Shown: positions 16,185-26,166, counted from the stretch's first letter. The stretch: DNA of 64,000 nt from Runella sp. SP2 (GCF_003711225.1 NZ_CP031030.1:744001-808000); one strand, 5' to 3'. The notes: generated from the sequence alone by a model not told the origin. Numbers and translations are program-made.

Positions 16185-17578
16185 TGGTCAAGAGGTAGGG
16201 TAGGGTTGTTATGGATTACAGCTTCAAAATCATCAAAATATAAATAAGGTGTAACAACAAATACTAGAATGACGATGAAGTTGAAGTAGCTACACATATA
16301 CGTACTAATCATTGTATAAATAAAGCAAAGGCATAATCCACGGTAGGTAGGATTATTAAATTCTTTTTGAAAATGGTTAATTTTATTGAAAGTAGAAACA
16401 TAAAACCACATAAATAACAAAAATCCCCAAATCCCGAACTCGGAAGCAATCTTGGCGGGTAAAAATTTAACAGTAAAATGGGCATCTAACTGCATCCTTT
16501 CAGATAATAGTGGATTGGTGAGCATATTGGGGAAGTAGTCGGACATCAGTTGAGGGAAAATGTAATAGAAACTTTCTCCGCCAATTCCCAAAAAAGAAGA
16601 ATCATAAAGTGATAGAAAACCCAGTAGCGGAGTGCCAAAACGTTCGAGAAAAGAATAATCTTCTTGTAGCCAATAAGTGAGCCTATCTGCACTAAAGCTG
16701 CTTAGCAAATCACCTACGATGCTGAGGTGATGAACCGTGTATTCGATGAGGAAATAATCCCTAAGTGAATAGGCTAACCCAATAAAAACAAGACCAACGC
16801 CTACGTTAGAAAATAACCTCCGAAAATTGACTTTTGTACAAAATAGCCAGTAAATAAATAAGCTACCAATAAACGCTACGTATCCAATGGAGGAACTTAT
16901 CAATAAAAATAATACGAATAAAACGGTTAGATAGATACGTCGAAAGGCGGGGTTATCGTGATAAAACGAATAAACCCAAAAGAGTACAATTAGCACATAA
17001 GTGGCCGCGTGGGAGGCTTCGGTAGTGGTAAGTTGCGGACGGTCGAGTAAGGGGCGATAGCTGAATAAACTGGTAAAAAAATTGGCAATGGGCATGGGTA
17101 ATAGCCCTTGAATTGCAAAAAACTGAACGTAACCAATGCCAATTGGAAGAACAGAAGATAAAATGAGGCTGTAGGTCAGGAGTCGAATGACTTCAGTGGT
17201 AGAAAAACGTTCGAGCAAACCTTTCAGAAAATGGCGGCAAGTAGCAATGGTAATCACCGATAATGTGCCCGTGATACAAAACTTGAAGAGTCCCCGAAAA
17301 TCGTGGTAAACTAAGTAGGCTTTAGCAAAAGTGAATAGCAATAGTAGCAAGAACCCAAGCCATAAACGAATTTCAAAGACGGAAATGCTTCTGGATTTTA
17401 ATTTTTGCAAAGTCCAGTAAACCAGTAAAATAACGGTAGATAAAGGTCTATTTTCGTTGTTGAGAGGTAAGAGAGGAAAGCCATCGACTGAAACGAAGAG
17501 AATTGCCCACACAAATAGTTTTTCTAATTGTGTCAGTTGCGTCCGTAAATAAGTTAGTTGGTAAAGCAGTTCTCTCAT
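16181..17578 (-). CDS. O-antigen polymerase/ligase-like membrane protein
   Basis: A 465-aa protein with about 10-12 membrane segments and a large periplasmic-type loop before the last third (about residues 280-370, containing RLTYWLQEDYSFLERFG). This topology, and its place among glycosyltransferase genes, fit the Wzy polymerase / WaaL ligase superfamily, which joins or transfers undecaprenyl-linked sugar chains. The sequence does not distinguish polymerase from ligase. It overlaps the downstream GT2 gene by 4 nt and follows another GT2 gene by 10 nt. Confidence 0.75.
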   Translation of the reverse strand: MRELLYQLTYLRTQLTQLEKLFVWAILFVSVDGFPLLPLNNENRPLSTVILLVYWTLQKLKSRSISVFEIRLWLGFLLLLLFTFAKAYLVYHDFRGLFKFCITGTLSVITIATCRHFLKGLLERFSTTEVIRLLTYSLILSSVLPIGIGYVQFFAIQGLLPMPIANFFTSLFSYRPLLDRPQLTTTEASHAATYVLIVLFWVYSFYHDNPAFRRIYLTVLFVLFLLISSSIGYVAFIGSLFIYWLFCTKVNFRRLFSNVGVGLVFIGLAYSLRDYFLIEYTVHHLSIVGDLLSSFSADRLTYWLQEDYSFLERFGTPLLGFLSLYDSSFLGIGGESFYYIFPQLMSDYFPNMLTNPLLSERMQLDAHFTVKFLPAKIASEFGIWGFLLFMWFYVSTFNKINHFQKEFNNPTYRGLCLCFIYTMISTYMCSYFNFIVILVFVVTPYLYFDDFEAVIHNNPTLPLDQ

Positions 17579-17588
17579 TAACAGCAGT

Positions 17589-18350
17589 TTAACTAGTCAC
17601 AGCTTTCAACGTTCGGACCATAATGGCGGCCATAGTAGTCAAACGTAGATACCATGATTCTTTCCATGAAAAGTACCGTTCTATTACTTCCCAACGTTCA
17701 ATGTTACTTTTCCGTATCCCCTTGGTGGTAAAACCCTCGAACATAAAGTTGGCTAAGTATTGTGGAGTACGGACAAACACGCTTGGGGTGATGGTCCATA
17801 CTCTTAGGTAAAATTCATAGTCGGCCACGTAACGATAGGACGTATCGTAGCCCCCAAAAGTACTGTAAATCTTTCGGCCAATGAGCGTTCCTTGGTGACA
17901 AATACCATTTTTTCGGTTAAAATTAAATTCCGCTTGGCGGTATATCTTTTTGGTGGAATTTAAAAAAAATACGACCCAATCGCAGCAAATGATTTTGTTA
18001 TGTACGTTTCCCTGAGCCCTTTGCACCATTTCTTCAATGGCATTGGGTTGAAGAAAATCCCCAGCATTTAATAGCAAGATGGCATCACCCGTACTCATTT
18101 GTATGCCTTTGTTCATCGCATCATAAATTCCCTTGTCTTTTTCGCTGACCCATTTTGTGATGTCTTTTTCGTACTTTTTGAGTATATCCAAGGTCCCATC
18201 GGTCGATTGTCCATCAATGATGATATACTCAATGTTTGAGTAGGTTTGATTAACGACACTCCGAATGGTGGTCGTTAAATGTGCCGCCGCGTTGAGGCAA
18301 ACGGTGACAATACTTATGCGTGGATTAATGGCTTGGTTAGGAAAACTCAT
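17589..18350 (-). CDS. Family 2 glycosyltransferase (WcaA-like)
   Basis: A 253-aa GT2 enzyme with the blocks ISIVTVCLNAA, IIIDGQSTDGT (43-53), SEKDKGIYDAMNKGI (69-83) and LNAGDFL (94-100). The KGIYDAMNKG and NAGD blocks define the subgroup also represented at 28474-29250, so the two are paralogues of different base composition (this one is less AT-rich). Cytoplasmic, expected to add a sugar to a lipid-linked oligosaccharide. It lies 12 nt after the 598-aa membrane protein gene and 10 nt before the polymerase candidate. Confidence 0.9.
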   Translation of the reverse strand: MSFPNQAINPRISIVTVCLNAAAHLTTTIRSVVNQTYSNIEYIIIDGQSTDGTLDILKKYEKDITKWVSEKDKGIYDAMNKGIQMSTGDAILLLNAGDFLQPNAIEEMVQRAQGNVHNKIICCDWVVFFLNSTKKIYRQAEFNFNRKNGICHQGTLIGRKIYSTFGGYDTSYRYVADYEFYLRVWTITPSVFVRTPQYLANFMFEGFTTKGIRKSNIERWEVIERYFSWKESWYLRLTTMAAIMVRTLKAVTS

Positions 18351-18362
18351 ATTTTGCTTACT

Positions 18363-20159
18363 TTATGGCTGTAGCTCATATACCGTTAGTTGTTCTGTTT
18401 TGGGTTTTTTATTGGGAGTTCGGTATGTAGAAATGACAGATGTTGGATTTTGGTATATGATTTTGCCAGTGCGGTAGTTGCTATGTTGTATCGAAAGTGG
18501 AAATGACAATGGGCTATTTTTAAATTCTAGTGCATAAACTGATGGGCAATCGCAGACATCAAGGCTATCGCGAAAAATACGACGAGGGGCGTGGACAAGA
18601 TTTATCCTTTCTTGGGTGTATAGACACGCATTTTTAGGAAGGATGTTATCAAGTGTCCGAAAGTCGTCATATAAGGGCAAAAAACGACGGTAAAAATGTG
18701 TACGCTGAGTTATGGTAAATGGAAAAGGTCGTAAATTGTACAAATACAAGTATGTTATACCAAGATAGGGAAGTACAGTGACAAGAATCAAACCCGCTTT
18801 GAGATAAAAATTTGTTGGTTTTGTAGCCCATTTCGGCAAAGAAAGTAAGGTGGCTATGAAAAAACTCAACGGTAAATTCCCCCAGAAACGCGGGCTGTAA
18901 AGTAAGTCAAATTTGTATAAAATCAATAAAAAGATAATAGCAATGAGGTACATTTTGATTTTATCACGCAAAGGGTAATCGCTCCAACCAAACACAACAA
19001 ACGCGCCCAAAACAAGGTATGGAAAGTGCAGCAGCGCGGTTTGGGTATGTTCTAGAAAAGTAGGAGTATTGACAATCTCCGCTTGCAGGGTTGAAGCAAG
19101 TAAGTGTTTGTCTATGAGTGTAGTATCAAAGTGCTGAGATAAGATTAAACCAAACGGTGAATGGGTTTGTGCGTAAGTCCAGGCGACGATAGGCAGGTAA
19201 AATACCAGTGTTGGCCAAAGGAGTAACAAAAGATTCCGAACAGAAAATTGTTTTTGTTGATACAATTCAAAAATTGCGGCTAAACCAACCAATGCAGCAT
19301 AAGGTGCAAGCGACATTTTGGCTCCCAAAATAGCGGGTAAAAGTAAACCAATTCCGCTCAGCAGACTTTTAACCGACCGCGTTTGGGAAAGCCGCGTAAA
19401 ATTAAGGCTAAGATAAAAGGCAGTAAATGCGGCTAAATCTCCAAAATGGTGGCTTCCTGCGGAGGTAAAAACCAAGCGATACATGCCTAAGCATGACAAA
19501 GATAAACCTACGCTTATCCAAAATACAGGTGTTCCTGCTTGATGCATCCATTGGTATATTGACCAGAGAAATAATCCCAAGAAGCAAAAACTTACCACAT
19601 TGGGGGCATCAGTAAACCCAAGACTGACAAGCGGAACTTGCGAAAAATTGTAAATAAGATGCGGCGGAATAGCGGCTTCCCAAGGTTGGCGATAAAAAAT
19701 AAGCCCACCATCCATAAAAATTCGTTGCGCAACCAACTGATGATAAAACAGTTCATCAATTTTGGTAGAAGGCAACAAGGCATATATGAAAATGGGCGCT
19801 ATACAAATGAAAACAACGCCAACAAAGATTAATTGCGGGGTTGAAAAGGTAATTTTTGGCGTTTTAAAATGAAAAAAGAAGCGGCTTACTGAATAGGCAA
19901 GACCTGCCGCGAGCATTCCATACAGCACGTTGATTGCCAGAGGAGTTAGCCAAAAACCAAAGGCGAGTAACTGAACAGTAAGACTTACGGCTAAAACCCC
20001 CAAAATAACCGCAATGATTTGTTTTAAGGGAGTGGGTAAGTGAAATCCAAACAAATCTAAAAAGGCTAAACCACAGCCATAAACCGCCCAGAAAAATGTC
20101 AGCCCAACCAAAAAGTTGCTCAAAAAAAAGTAATGCTCAAGGTACAGAAAGGAGGGCAT
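18363..20159 (-). CDS. Large GT-C-like membrane protein
   Basis: A 598-aa protein with about 13 membrane segments followed by a soluble tail of about 100 residues. The first large loop has an acidic site, LLPSTKIDELFYHQL (about residues 129-143), in the position where GT-C glycosyltransferases carry their catalytic Asp/Glu, so it may transfer sugar from a polyprenyl-phosphate donor on the periplasmic face. No named family was recognised. It sits 7 nt after a methyltransferase gene and 12 nt before a GT2 gene. Confidence 0.7.
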   Translation of the reverse strand: MPSFLYLEHYFFLSNFLVGLTFFWAVYGCGLAFLDLFGFHLPTPLKQIIAVILGVLAVSLTVQLLAFGFWLTPLAINVLYGMLAAGLAYSVSRFFFHFKTPKITFSTPQLIFVGVVFICIAPIFIYALLPSTKIDELFYHQLVAQRIFMDGGLIFYRQPWEAAIPPHLIYNFSQVPLVSLGFTDAPNVVSFCFLGLFLWSIYQWMHQAGTPVFWISVGLSLSCLGMYRLVFTSAGSHHFGDLAAFTAFYLSLNFTRLSQTRSVKSLLSGIGLLLPAILGAKMSLAPYAALVGLAAIFELYQQKQFSVRNLLLLLWPTLVFYLPIVAWTYAQTHSPFGLILSQHFDTTLIDKHLLASTLQAEIVNTPTFLEHTQTALLHFPYLVLGAFVVFGWSDYPLRDKIKMYLIAIIFLLILYKFDLLYSPRFWGNLPLSFFIATLLSLPKWATKPTNFYLKAGLILVTVLPYLGITYLYLYNLRPFPFTITQRTHFYRRFLPLYDDFRTLDNILPKNACLYTQERINLVHAPRRIFRDSLDVCDCPSVYALEFKNSPLSFPLSIQHSNYRTGKIIYQNPTSVISTYRTPNKKPKTEQLTVYELQP

Positions 20160-20166
20160 AGAGGAT

Positions 20167-20988
20167 TTATTCTTTTCGCGCGATGAAACTGTACAATTTA
20201 CCTGACAAGTGCTCTTGTCGGAACATCAGTGCTTGCCAACCAATATCGACAAGCCATTGCTGACTAGCAAAAGTACGACCTATTTTGTTGCCAATGAGGT
20301 CAGAGAGGCGCTTTTTATTCCAGGGGTCATAGTTGATGACCGATTGGGAGGGACTCAAATCTTCCAAAATGTGCATGGATGCTTTGGTAAAAGCATCACG
20401 ATATTCGGTCAGACGGAAAGCATTTTCTCCTCCGTAAAAACGGTGCAAAGGGTGTTTTTTTAAAAATTTTTGCTTGTCTTTTTCGCCTTTGATGACGTGG
20501 TCGCGTGTTGTAAAAAGTAGCCCTTTTGGTAGAAGTACCCGAGCGGCTTCTGCCAAAAATTTGGGTAAGTGATGGGCATGGTGCATGACTTGACGACCAT
20601 AAACGATGTCAAATGTTTGATTCTCAAATGGTAATTCTTCGCCAAAAGCTTCGATAATTTGGACATTTGATAATTCATATATACCAACCAACGTTTTGAT
20701 AGCCCCACTTCCTACCATTGGACTTGGGTCAGGCTCAAGGGCAACGACCCGAAACCCTTCGAGCGCAAAAGCAATACTCGCAATGCCATTACCCGCGCCG
20801 ATGTCTAAAAGATACGGGTTAGGAAGGTGACAATAGTGCCGAATTAAACGCAAAGTTTCTTGGAATTCAGCACTTTGACGAAACCGTTCTACATTGACGC
20901 CCAAATCGGGAAGAATGTAGGTATTGGCTACAATCTCGGTAAACTGTGGGTCGCTTTGGATGTATTCGATGGTTTCGTGCCAAGTCAT
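20167..20988 (-). CDS. Class I SAM-dependent methyltransferase
   Basis: A 273-aa methyltransferase with motif I LLDIGAGNGIASIAF (about residues 60-74), the acidic ribose-binding strand VALEPDPSP, and motif FDIVYGRQVMHHAHHLPKF typical of Methyltransf_11/25 enzymes. The C-terminal third (HRFYGGENAFRLTEY) is a variable substrate domain. It lies between the methyltransferase/GT2 fusion gene (6 nt) and the GT-C-like gene (7 nt), so it probably modifies a sugar or lipid intermediate of the surface glycan. Substrate unknown. Confidence 0.87.
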   Translation of the reverse strand: MTWHETIEYIQSDPQFTEIVANTYILPDLGVNVERFRQSAEFQETLRLIRHYCHLPNPYLLDIGAGNGIASIAFALEGFRVVALEPDPSPMVGSGAIKTLVGIYELSNVQIIEAFGEELPFENQTFDIVYGRQVMHHAHHLPKFLAEAARVLLPKGLLFTTRDHVIKGEKDKQKFLKKHPLHRFYGGENAFRLTEYRDAFTKASMHILEDLSPSQSVINYDPWNKKRLSDLIGNKIGRTFASQQWLVDIGWQALMFRQEHLSGKLYSFIARKE

Positions 20989-20994
20989 GCGTCG

Positions 20995-22398
20995 TTACAA
21001 AAATTTGATTTTATTGAGGGCAAAAAATGTCATTTTGAGCAACAGCCACCCGTGTTTGAAGCGAGAAATGTTGGTTTCGCCGTAAGTTCGGGCACGATAA
21101 CGGATGGGGACTTCAATAAATTTAAGGTTGAGTTTTGCCGCCCCGAAAATAAGGTCAAAGTCGCCAAACGGGTCAAAGTCACCAAAATAAGAACGGTTGG
21201 CCGCAAGTTTGAGGTAATTTTCACGCGTCATTACCTTCGTTCCGCAGAGCGTATCTTTTAAACGTTGACCCAATAACCAAGAAAAAGCAATGCTAAAAAA
21301 CTTGTTGCCCAGTAGGTTGAGGGTTCGCATGGCTTCTTTTTCCATCGGATACACAAGCCGCGTTCCGTTGATATATTCTCCTTTGCCCGTCGCAATGGCC
21401 TCAAAAAATTTGGGTAAATCTTCGGGGGGAACGGTCATATCGGCATCCAAAATCATCAGAACGTCGCCCGTAGCTATGCTGTATCCTTTCCGAACGGCAT
21501 CCCCTTTTCCTTTGCCGTCTTGCTGAATCCACTTTAAAGGTACTTGCCCCTGGTATTTTTGGCAAATACGTTGAATTTCACCCCAAGTATCGTCGGTCGA
21601 ATTGCCTTCCACAAAAATTATTTCGGTTTCTTTTCCCATTTTAGGAGTGCGTTGCACGAGCGCTTCGATGTTACCCTTTTCATTTCGGGCAGGAATCACC
21701 ACGCTCACAGTCAGGTCTTCTGCTGCTTTAAATGGTTTTTTGACACTTCTTGCGACCAAAAATGTGACCAATCCAAAGAAGTTAAACAAGGGCAAATTGC
21801 CAACGTATTTGTTCAAAAACCACGATACCAAAGGAATATACCGAGGGAAAATAATTTTTTTTGTTTGCCGAACCACGTCAAAATCCGCTAATGTCAACAA
21901 GTTGGCTATGTCGCTAATATCAAGCCAATTCTGGCGTTTTTGGGGCATTTTGAGGCCAATAATTTCGGCAAAACGTAACAACGGCAACCAAAAAAAATTG
22001 GTATAACTAATGATAACTCGGGTTTGGGGAGAGCATACTTTTTGGACTTCTTGGAAGACTTTTTGAACATCGCCAAAATACCCAATCGTGTCGCTAATAA
22101 TCACATAGTCAAAGGTTTCGTTCAGTTCGAGTGCTTCGGCATCCATGTGAAAATAGTCGTACTGTCCACGGTGTTGGCGGGCGTACTCAATCATATCTTT
22201 CGATGAGTCAATACCAACGCCACGGCTTGGTTGGAGCTTTTCGAGCAAATACCCCGTGCCACAGCCTATTTCTAAAATAGAGGCATTGGAAGGAATGACA
22301 AACCGAAGATATTGAATGAGGCAGGTATAATAGTAACGATTTTGTCGTATCCACTTCTCGCGTTCTTCGCCACTCATTTGTAGTGTTGATTGTACCAT
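20995..22398 (-). CDS. Methyltransferase-glycosyltransferase (GT2) fusion
   Basis: A 467-aa two-domain protein. Residues about 1-215 are a class I SAM methyltransferase (motif I ILEIGCGTGYLLEKL, acidic GIDSSKDMIEYA, FDYVIISDTIGYF). Residues about 228-467 are a GT2 domain of the dolichyl-phosphate mannose synthase type (VSVVIPARNEKGNIEALV, ILDADMTVPPEDLPK, CGTKVMTRENYLKL, FGDFDPFGDFDLIFGAA). The linker (about 175-215) is hydrophobic and may associate with the membrane. DPM-synthase-like domains usually charge polyprenyl phosphate with a sugar, which would supply the neighbouring GT-C-like proteins. The start overlaps the upstream DUF2079-like gene by 25 nt. Confidence 0.9.
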   Translation of the reverse strand: MVQSTLQMSGEEREKWIRQNRYYYTCLIQYLRFVIPSNASILEIGCGTGYLLEKLQPSRGVGIDSSKDMIEYARQHRGQYDYFHMDAEALELNETFDYVIISDTIGYFGDVQKVFQEVQKVCSPQTRVIISYTNFFWLPLLRFAEIIGLKMPQKRQNWLDISDIANLLTLADFDVVRQTKKIIFPRYIPLVSWFLNKYVGNLPLFNFFGLVTFLVARSVKKPFKAAEDLTVSVVIPARNEKGNIEALVQRTPKMGKETEIIFVEGNSTDDTWGEIQRICQKYQGQVPLKWIQQDGKGKGDAVRKGYSIATGDVLMILDADMTVPPEDLPKFFEAIATGKGEYINGTRLVYPMEKEAMRTLNLLGNKFFSIAFSWLLGQRLKDTLCGTKVMTRENYLKLAANRSYFGDFDPFGDFDLIFGAAKLNLKFIEVPIRYRARTYGETNISRFKHGWLLLKMTFFALNKIKFL

Positions 22399-23888
22399 AC
22401 AGCGTCTGCTAAAATCAAAAATTGAGGGTGCGGTACGGTTGTATAACCCTCCTTTTTGGGGAAAATATATTTTTTGTTCGTTTTAAGGTCTTTTTTCTCG
22501 TAAATATACAAATATGGCCGCGTCAAAATGCGCAAATCATAACTCCATTCGTTGGCATATACATTCTGAAAAATTCCTACGTACTCAGCGGGGCATACGA
22601 TTTCACAGCCTTTGGGGAGTTTTTGTGCCAATTCGTACAGCACCTTTGCGGGGCTTTGCGCATAGGGTTTTGTACCGAGTCGATTGTTATGAATAAACAA
22701 GAAATTCTTTTTGATACTAAACATTTGACCGTGAATCGAGGAGGCGTTACTCACTGCCATGGGAGTGATAAAAAACTGAAAAAGCCCCGCCCAAAGCAGC
22801 CATTCGCGCTGATTGGAATGGGGTTGGAGCTTGGCTTCGACCAGCCGAATGGTCATAAAAACGTAACAACTCATCATAAATGCCCACCAGCTTCCGACGC
22901 GTGCAGGGTAGCGAATACTCATGTTGGGTTCGGGAAAATACAACATGCCTTCCACAAAAAAAACGGTAAGTAACACAAAGCAAAACCCTAAAAAAACGCC
23001 GATGATGACTTTCGGTTGGGGAATAACCCGCCACCAAGGAATAAAAAGCAAACAAGCCGCAGCCAAAGATACACTTGAAAAAAAAGCAACTAAACCAATG
23101 TAAACAACCGTCATGGAGATAGATGCTTTTTTCTGAATGAGCAAAACAGCTTGGCCCAATCGACTAGGGTGGGGGCCATTGAGGTACGACAACCACCACA
23201 TTCCTGCAACAAAAACAACGATTGAAATTCCAACGATGAGGTAGTTGTTTCGGTTGAAAAAATAACGAGGCCATTTTTGGGTCGGATGTTGAAGGAGATT
23301 TGATAATACCGAAGCGAATAACGCAACCCCACAAAGCAAAACCACCGCAGTTTCTTTGATAGAAAGTGTCAATAATCCCCAAAAAGCGACTTCTAGCCAT
23401 TTGCGTCGGGCCAAACTGAGTGAAAAAAGACCCAAAAGGGGCAAAAAATATTGTTCAGGATGCCAACCATAATTGTCCAAATAGACGTGATAAGCAAGTG
23501 GGCCTACGCCAAAAAGAATAACAATAAACCAGTCATTAAGCCAGTTTCTTGTGCGAATACTACGGTAAAATTTGAGAAAAAAAGTACCTAAAAGTCCCAA
23601 GTAGATAAGAAATAAGCCGTAAAGCCCCGTAAACTTGGTGACAAAGCCCGTCAACAGTATAAAATAATAATTGTGGTGAAGCCAGTGAGAACCGTAGTAG
23701 GTATCAAACAAAATGGGGCGTCCTTCCAACCAGCCACGGCTCAATTGGAGGGCTATCAGTCCATCAACGAAATTTTCATTTAGGTACTGAAATTGATACA
23801 CCTTTAAATAAAACCAGCCCAAAAGTATCGCAAACGGAAAGCCAACAATGAGGTAGTTGAGAAGTTTACGAAAATTGGATAACGGCAT
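22374..23888 (-). CDS. DUF2079-like membrane protein (putative GT-C)
   Basis: A 504-aa protein with about 11 membrane segments. The block NYGWHPEQYFLPLLGLF followed by SIKETAVVLLCGVALF resembles the signature of DUF2079 membrane proteins (FHPE...LPLL and the following KED/KET). These are thought to be related to GT-C glycosyltransferases. The soluble C-terminus (about 410-504) includes ELAQKLPKGCEIVCPAEYVG. It overlaps the fusion gene by 25 nt and follows the GT4 gene after 40 nt, which fits use of a polyprenyl-phosphate sugar made by the fusion protein's DPM-like domain; that pairing is inference. Confidence 0.7.
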   Translation of the reverse strand: MPLSNFRKLLNYLIVGFPFAILLGWFYLKVYQFQYLNENFVDGLIALQLSRGWLEGRPILFDTYYGSHWLHHNYYFILLTGFVTKFTGLYGLFLIYLGLLGTFFLKFYRSIRTRNWLNDWFIVILFGVGPLAYHVYLDNYGWHPEQYFLPLLGLFSLSLARRKWLEVAFWGLLTLSIKETAVVLLCGVALFASVLSNLLQHPTQKWPRYFFNRNNYLIVGISIVVFVAGMWWLSYLNGPHPSRLGQAVLLIQKKASISMTVVYIGLVAFFSSVSLAAACLLFIPWWRVIPQPKVIIGVFLGFCFVLLTVFFVEGMLYFPEPNMSIRYPARVGSWWAFMMSCYVFMTIRLVEAKLQPHSNQREWLLWAGLFQFFITPMAVSNASSIHGQMFSIKKNFLFIHNNRLGTKPYAQSPAKVLYELAQKLPKGCEIVCPAEYVGIFQNVYANEWSYDLRILTRPYLYIYEKKDLKTNKKYIFPKKEGYTTVPHPQFLILADAVWYNQHYK

Positions 23889-23928
23889 TGATACAAGAGC
23901 TTAGGCGATAAAAAAGCGAATCTAAGGG

Positions 23929-25083
23929 TTAATCTTGAAAGATTTTTACAAAGGTATTCGCAAATGTTGAAATACGTTGCTCAAAATCATCAAAGGTAGG
24001 TTTTGGCGCAATGGTATTGTCCAAAAACCCTTCCATTAATGTGATTAATCCGTCAACATCATCGGGAGAAAAATAAAAGCCACGGTCTTGCATTTGTTCT
24101 TGGTGAACATCAATGTCCGACAAAATTAACTGAACTTGTAGCGTTTTGGCATCTTCCACAACGGTACTCCAACCTTCAAATTTACTTGGCTGAACGACTG
24201 CAATGGACTGACTCATTAAGTAAAGCTGATGCGTCCGAGGAATAACTCCAAGAAAACGAACGTAGTCTGATAGCCCTTTTTCGGTAACAAAATCTTTGAG
24301 CCCTTGTACAAAATTGGTGACTTTATAATCTTCTTCTTTGCCTGTAAAAACAACAATAAAATCATTTCGACGTTGCTTGAGCTGCTCAAGAGCTTTCAGT
24401 ACAACCCAATGATTTTTATGGATATAAAACTGATTAGAAACAATAAAATAGCGTTTGGGAACTTGGTAAAGCTCCGTAATTTCGTCAAATGACAAATGCT
24501 GCGGACGCTCAACCTGCGAAACAAAACGCAATATATGAACGGGTAAGCTGGCGGGAACGTCGTAAAATCGTTTGAGGTGGTTGTAAGCGTCTTGGCTCGA
24601 CAATACCAACGCATGAGTGCGTTGTAACAAGCGTTTTACGCGGAGTTCGCGAAAAAAAATATTGATTTTGGAAAAATACTCGGGATAAAATCGGTGTTGA
24701 AAGTCAGGGAACCATGAAACTACTTTACTCGAAATGGCGGGCTTCCCCAGTGGAAAATCCATGAGTGGATAGATACCTTTGAGCTTATATTTTTCAATAA
24801 TATCTCCAATGAAAAAATTTTTACGCGAAAGCCATGATTTTAAGTAATTAAGATAATTGTTAGCGGGAGCTTTATGATAAACGTAGGTAACGTAAGGGTA
24901 GGAGATAAGTGCGAGAGAACTTTCGACTTTGTGATCATAAAAGACAAAAATGTGAGGGCGACGCGCGTCGGGGAGGCTGTTTAACGAATTGATGATGTTG
25001 ATAAGGTAATAATGACCTCCAATCCAGTCGGCAGCAAAGTAAGTAAATAGTATTCCGATGCGTGTTCGATTCGCTAACTCCAT
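23929..25083 (-). CDS. Family 4 (GT-B) glycosyltransferase
   Basis: A 384-aa GT-B enzyme. The C-terminal nucleotide-sugar domain contains IVSNQFYIHKNHWVVLKAL (about 212-230), FVVFTGKEED and the donor motif VVQPSKFEGWSTVVEDAK, with the conserved Glu of GT4. The N-terminal acceptor domain starts RIGILFTYFAADWIGGHYY. Cytoplasmic, adding a sugar in the surface polysaccharide pathway. It lies 19 nt after the epimerase gene. Confidence 0.88.
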   Translation of the reverse strand: MELANRTRIGILFTYFAADWIGGHYYLINIINSLNSLPDARRPHIFVFYDHKVESSLALISYPYVTYVYHKAPANNYLNYLKSWLSRKNFFIGDIIEKYKLKGIYPLMDFPLGKPAISSKVVSWFPDFQHRFYPEYFSKINIFFRELRVKRLLQRTHALVLSSQDAYNHLKRFYDVPASLPVHILRFVSQVERPQHLSFDEITELYQVPKRYFIVSNQFYIHKNHWVVLKALEQLKQRRNDFIVVFTGKEEDYKVTNFVQGLKDFVTEKGLSDYVRFLGVIPRTHQLYLMSQSIAVVQPSKFEGWSTVVEDAKTLQVQLILSDIDVHQEQMQDRGFYFSPDDVDGLITLMEGFLDNTIAPKPTFDDFEQRISTFANTFVKIFQD

Positions 25084-25102
25084 TCTATCTTTATTTTGAC
25101 GA

Positions 25103-26044
25103 CTAGGTTTGGAAGTCGTACATTTTTGCCAAAATATCTTTCAGCGCATCTTCGATGGTGAAAAATAATTGGGTATTAAACTCCGTCAATACTTTTTGAT
25201 TATTGCCAATTTGGCTAATTCGGTCGTATTTTCTAATCTTCTCTGGGTCAATCTCAATAGAAATAGGTTTGTTCATCAACACCCCAATTTTCTGAACAAT
25301 TTCCTCGACAGAATATTCGACTGATGTACAAACGTTATAGGCTTTTAGCCCTTTTTTGGGGGGAGAGGTGGCCATCAGCATAAGTAAATTGGCCGTATCT
25401 TCTACGTGAATATAGTCCCGACGGCTTTTTATATTTCCAAGCTTGACAATCGCATGGCTTTCTTCGGGGTCAATTTGCCGTAAAATATCAGGAATCAGAT
25501 GGGCATTAGGGTCATTGGCTCCGATGGTGTTAAACAAACGTGCAATACACACGTCGGCTTCTGTTCGCTGTTGATAAAAGCGAATCTGTTTCTCATTTGT
25601 AAATTTCGATAAAGAGTAATTATCAAACGGATCAACGGGCGTTTCATCCTCATTCAAGATTGGAAAATCGGGTGAATATACCGCACCTGTGGACGCAAAG
25701 ATCAATTTAGAAACCTTATATTTTTCCATGCTAAGCAGGAGGTTCTCAGTGCCGATGACGTTGACCTCAAGCGCATAATTACGTTCAATTTCACAAGTGG
25801 GAACGTGGTGAATGGCTGCCAGATGCACAATACAGTAGGGTTTGTACGTCCCAATTATTTCATCTAATGCCGAGGCATCCCTGACGTCAAGGTTATAATT
25901 GGTAACATTCGGTAACTGGACAAATGGAAGATTACTGGTCAAGTTATCAATCACAACGACCTGAAAGCCATTTTCAGACAGCATTCTTACCAACCGACTC
26001 CCGATAAACCCTGCCCCTCCAGTAACCAGTATTGTGTGCTTCAT
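25103..26044 (-). CDS. NAD-dependent epimerase/dehydratase (extended SDR)
   Basis: A 313-aa nucleotide-sugar-modifying enzyme: NAD-binding GGAGFIGS at residues 9-16, VVIDNLTS (adenine-binding strand), HLAAIHHVP, the catalytic Ser region ASTGAVYSP and the catalytic pair in NYSLSK (YxxxK). Length and motifs fit UDP-glucose/GlcNAc 4-epimerase-like or dTDP-sugar dehydratase-like enzymes; the exact reaction is open. It would supply a sugar donor to the adjacent transferases. It is the first gene of the less AT-rich half of the polysaccharide run, 217 nt from the gene upstream. Confidence 0.9.
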   Translation of the reverse strand: MKHTILVTGGAGFIGSRLVRMLSENGFQVVVIDNLTSNLPFVQLPNVTNYNLDVRDASALDEIIGTYKPYCIVHLAAIHHVPTCEIERNYALEVNVIGTENLLLSMEKYKVSKLIFASTGAVYSPDFPILNEDETPVDPFDNYSLSKFTNEKQIRFYQQRTEADVCIARLFNTIGANDPNAHLIPDILRQIDPEESHAIVKLGNIKSRRDYIHVEDTANLLMLMATSPPKKGLKAYNVCTSVEYSVEEIVQKIGVLMNKPISIEIDPEKIRKYDRISQIGNNQKVLTEFNTQLFFTIEDALKDILAKMYDFQT

Positions 26045-26166
26045 TAGAAGATATTAAAGTATCGCATGTACTAACCTATGTTCATCAGGGTTGGCCAAAA
26101 GCTAAGAATTGGTGGATAACCGCTTTAAATTTTGAATAATGTCCTGAGTGTAGGTCAACTGATTTG

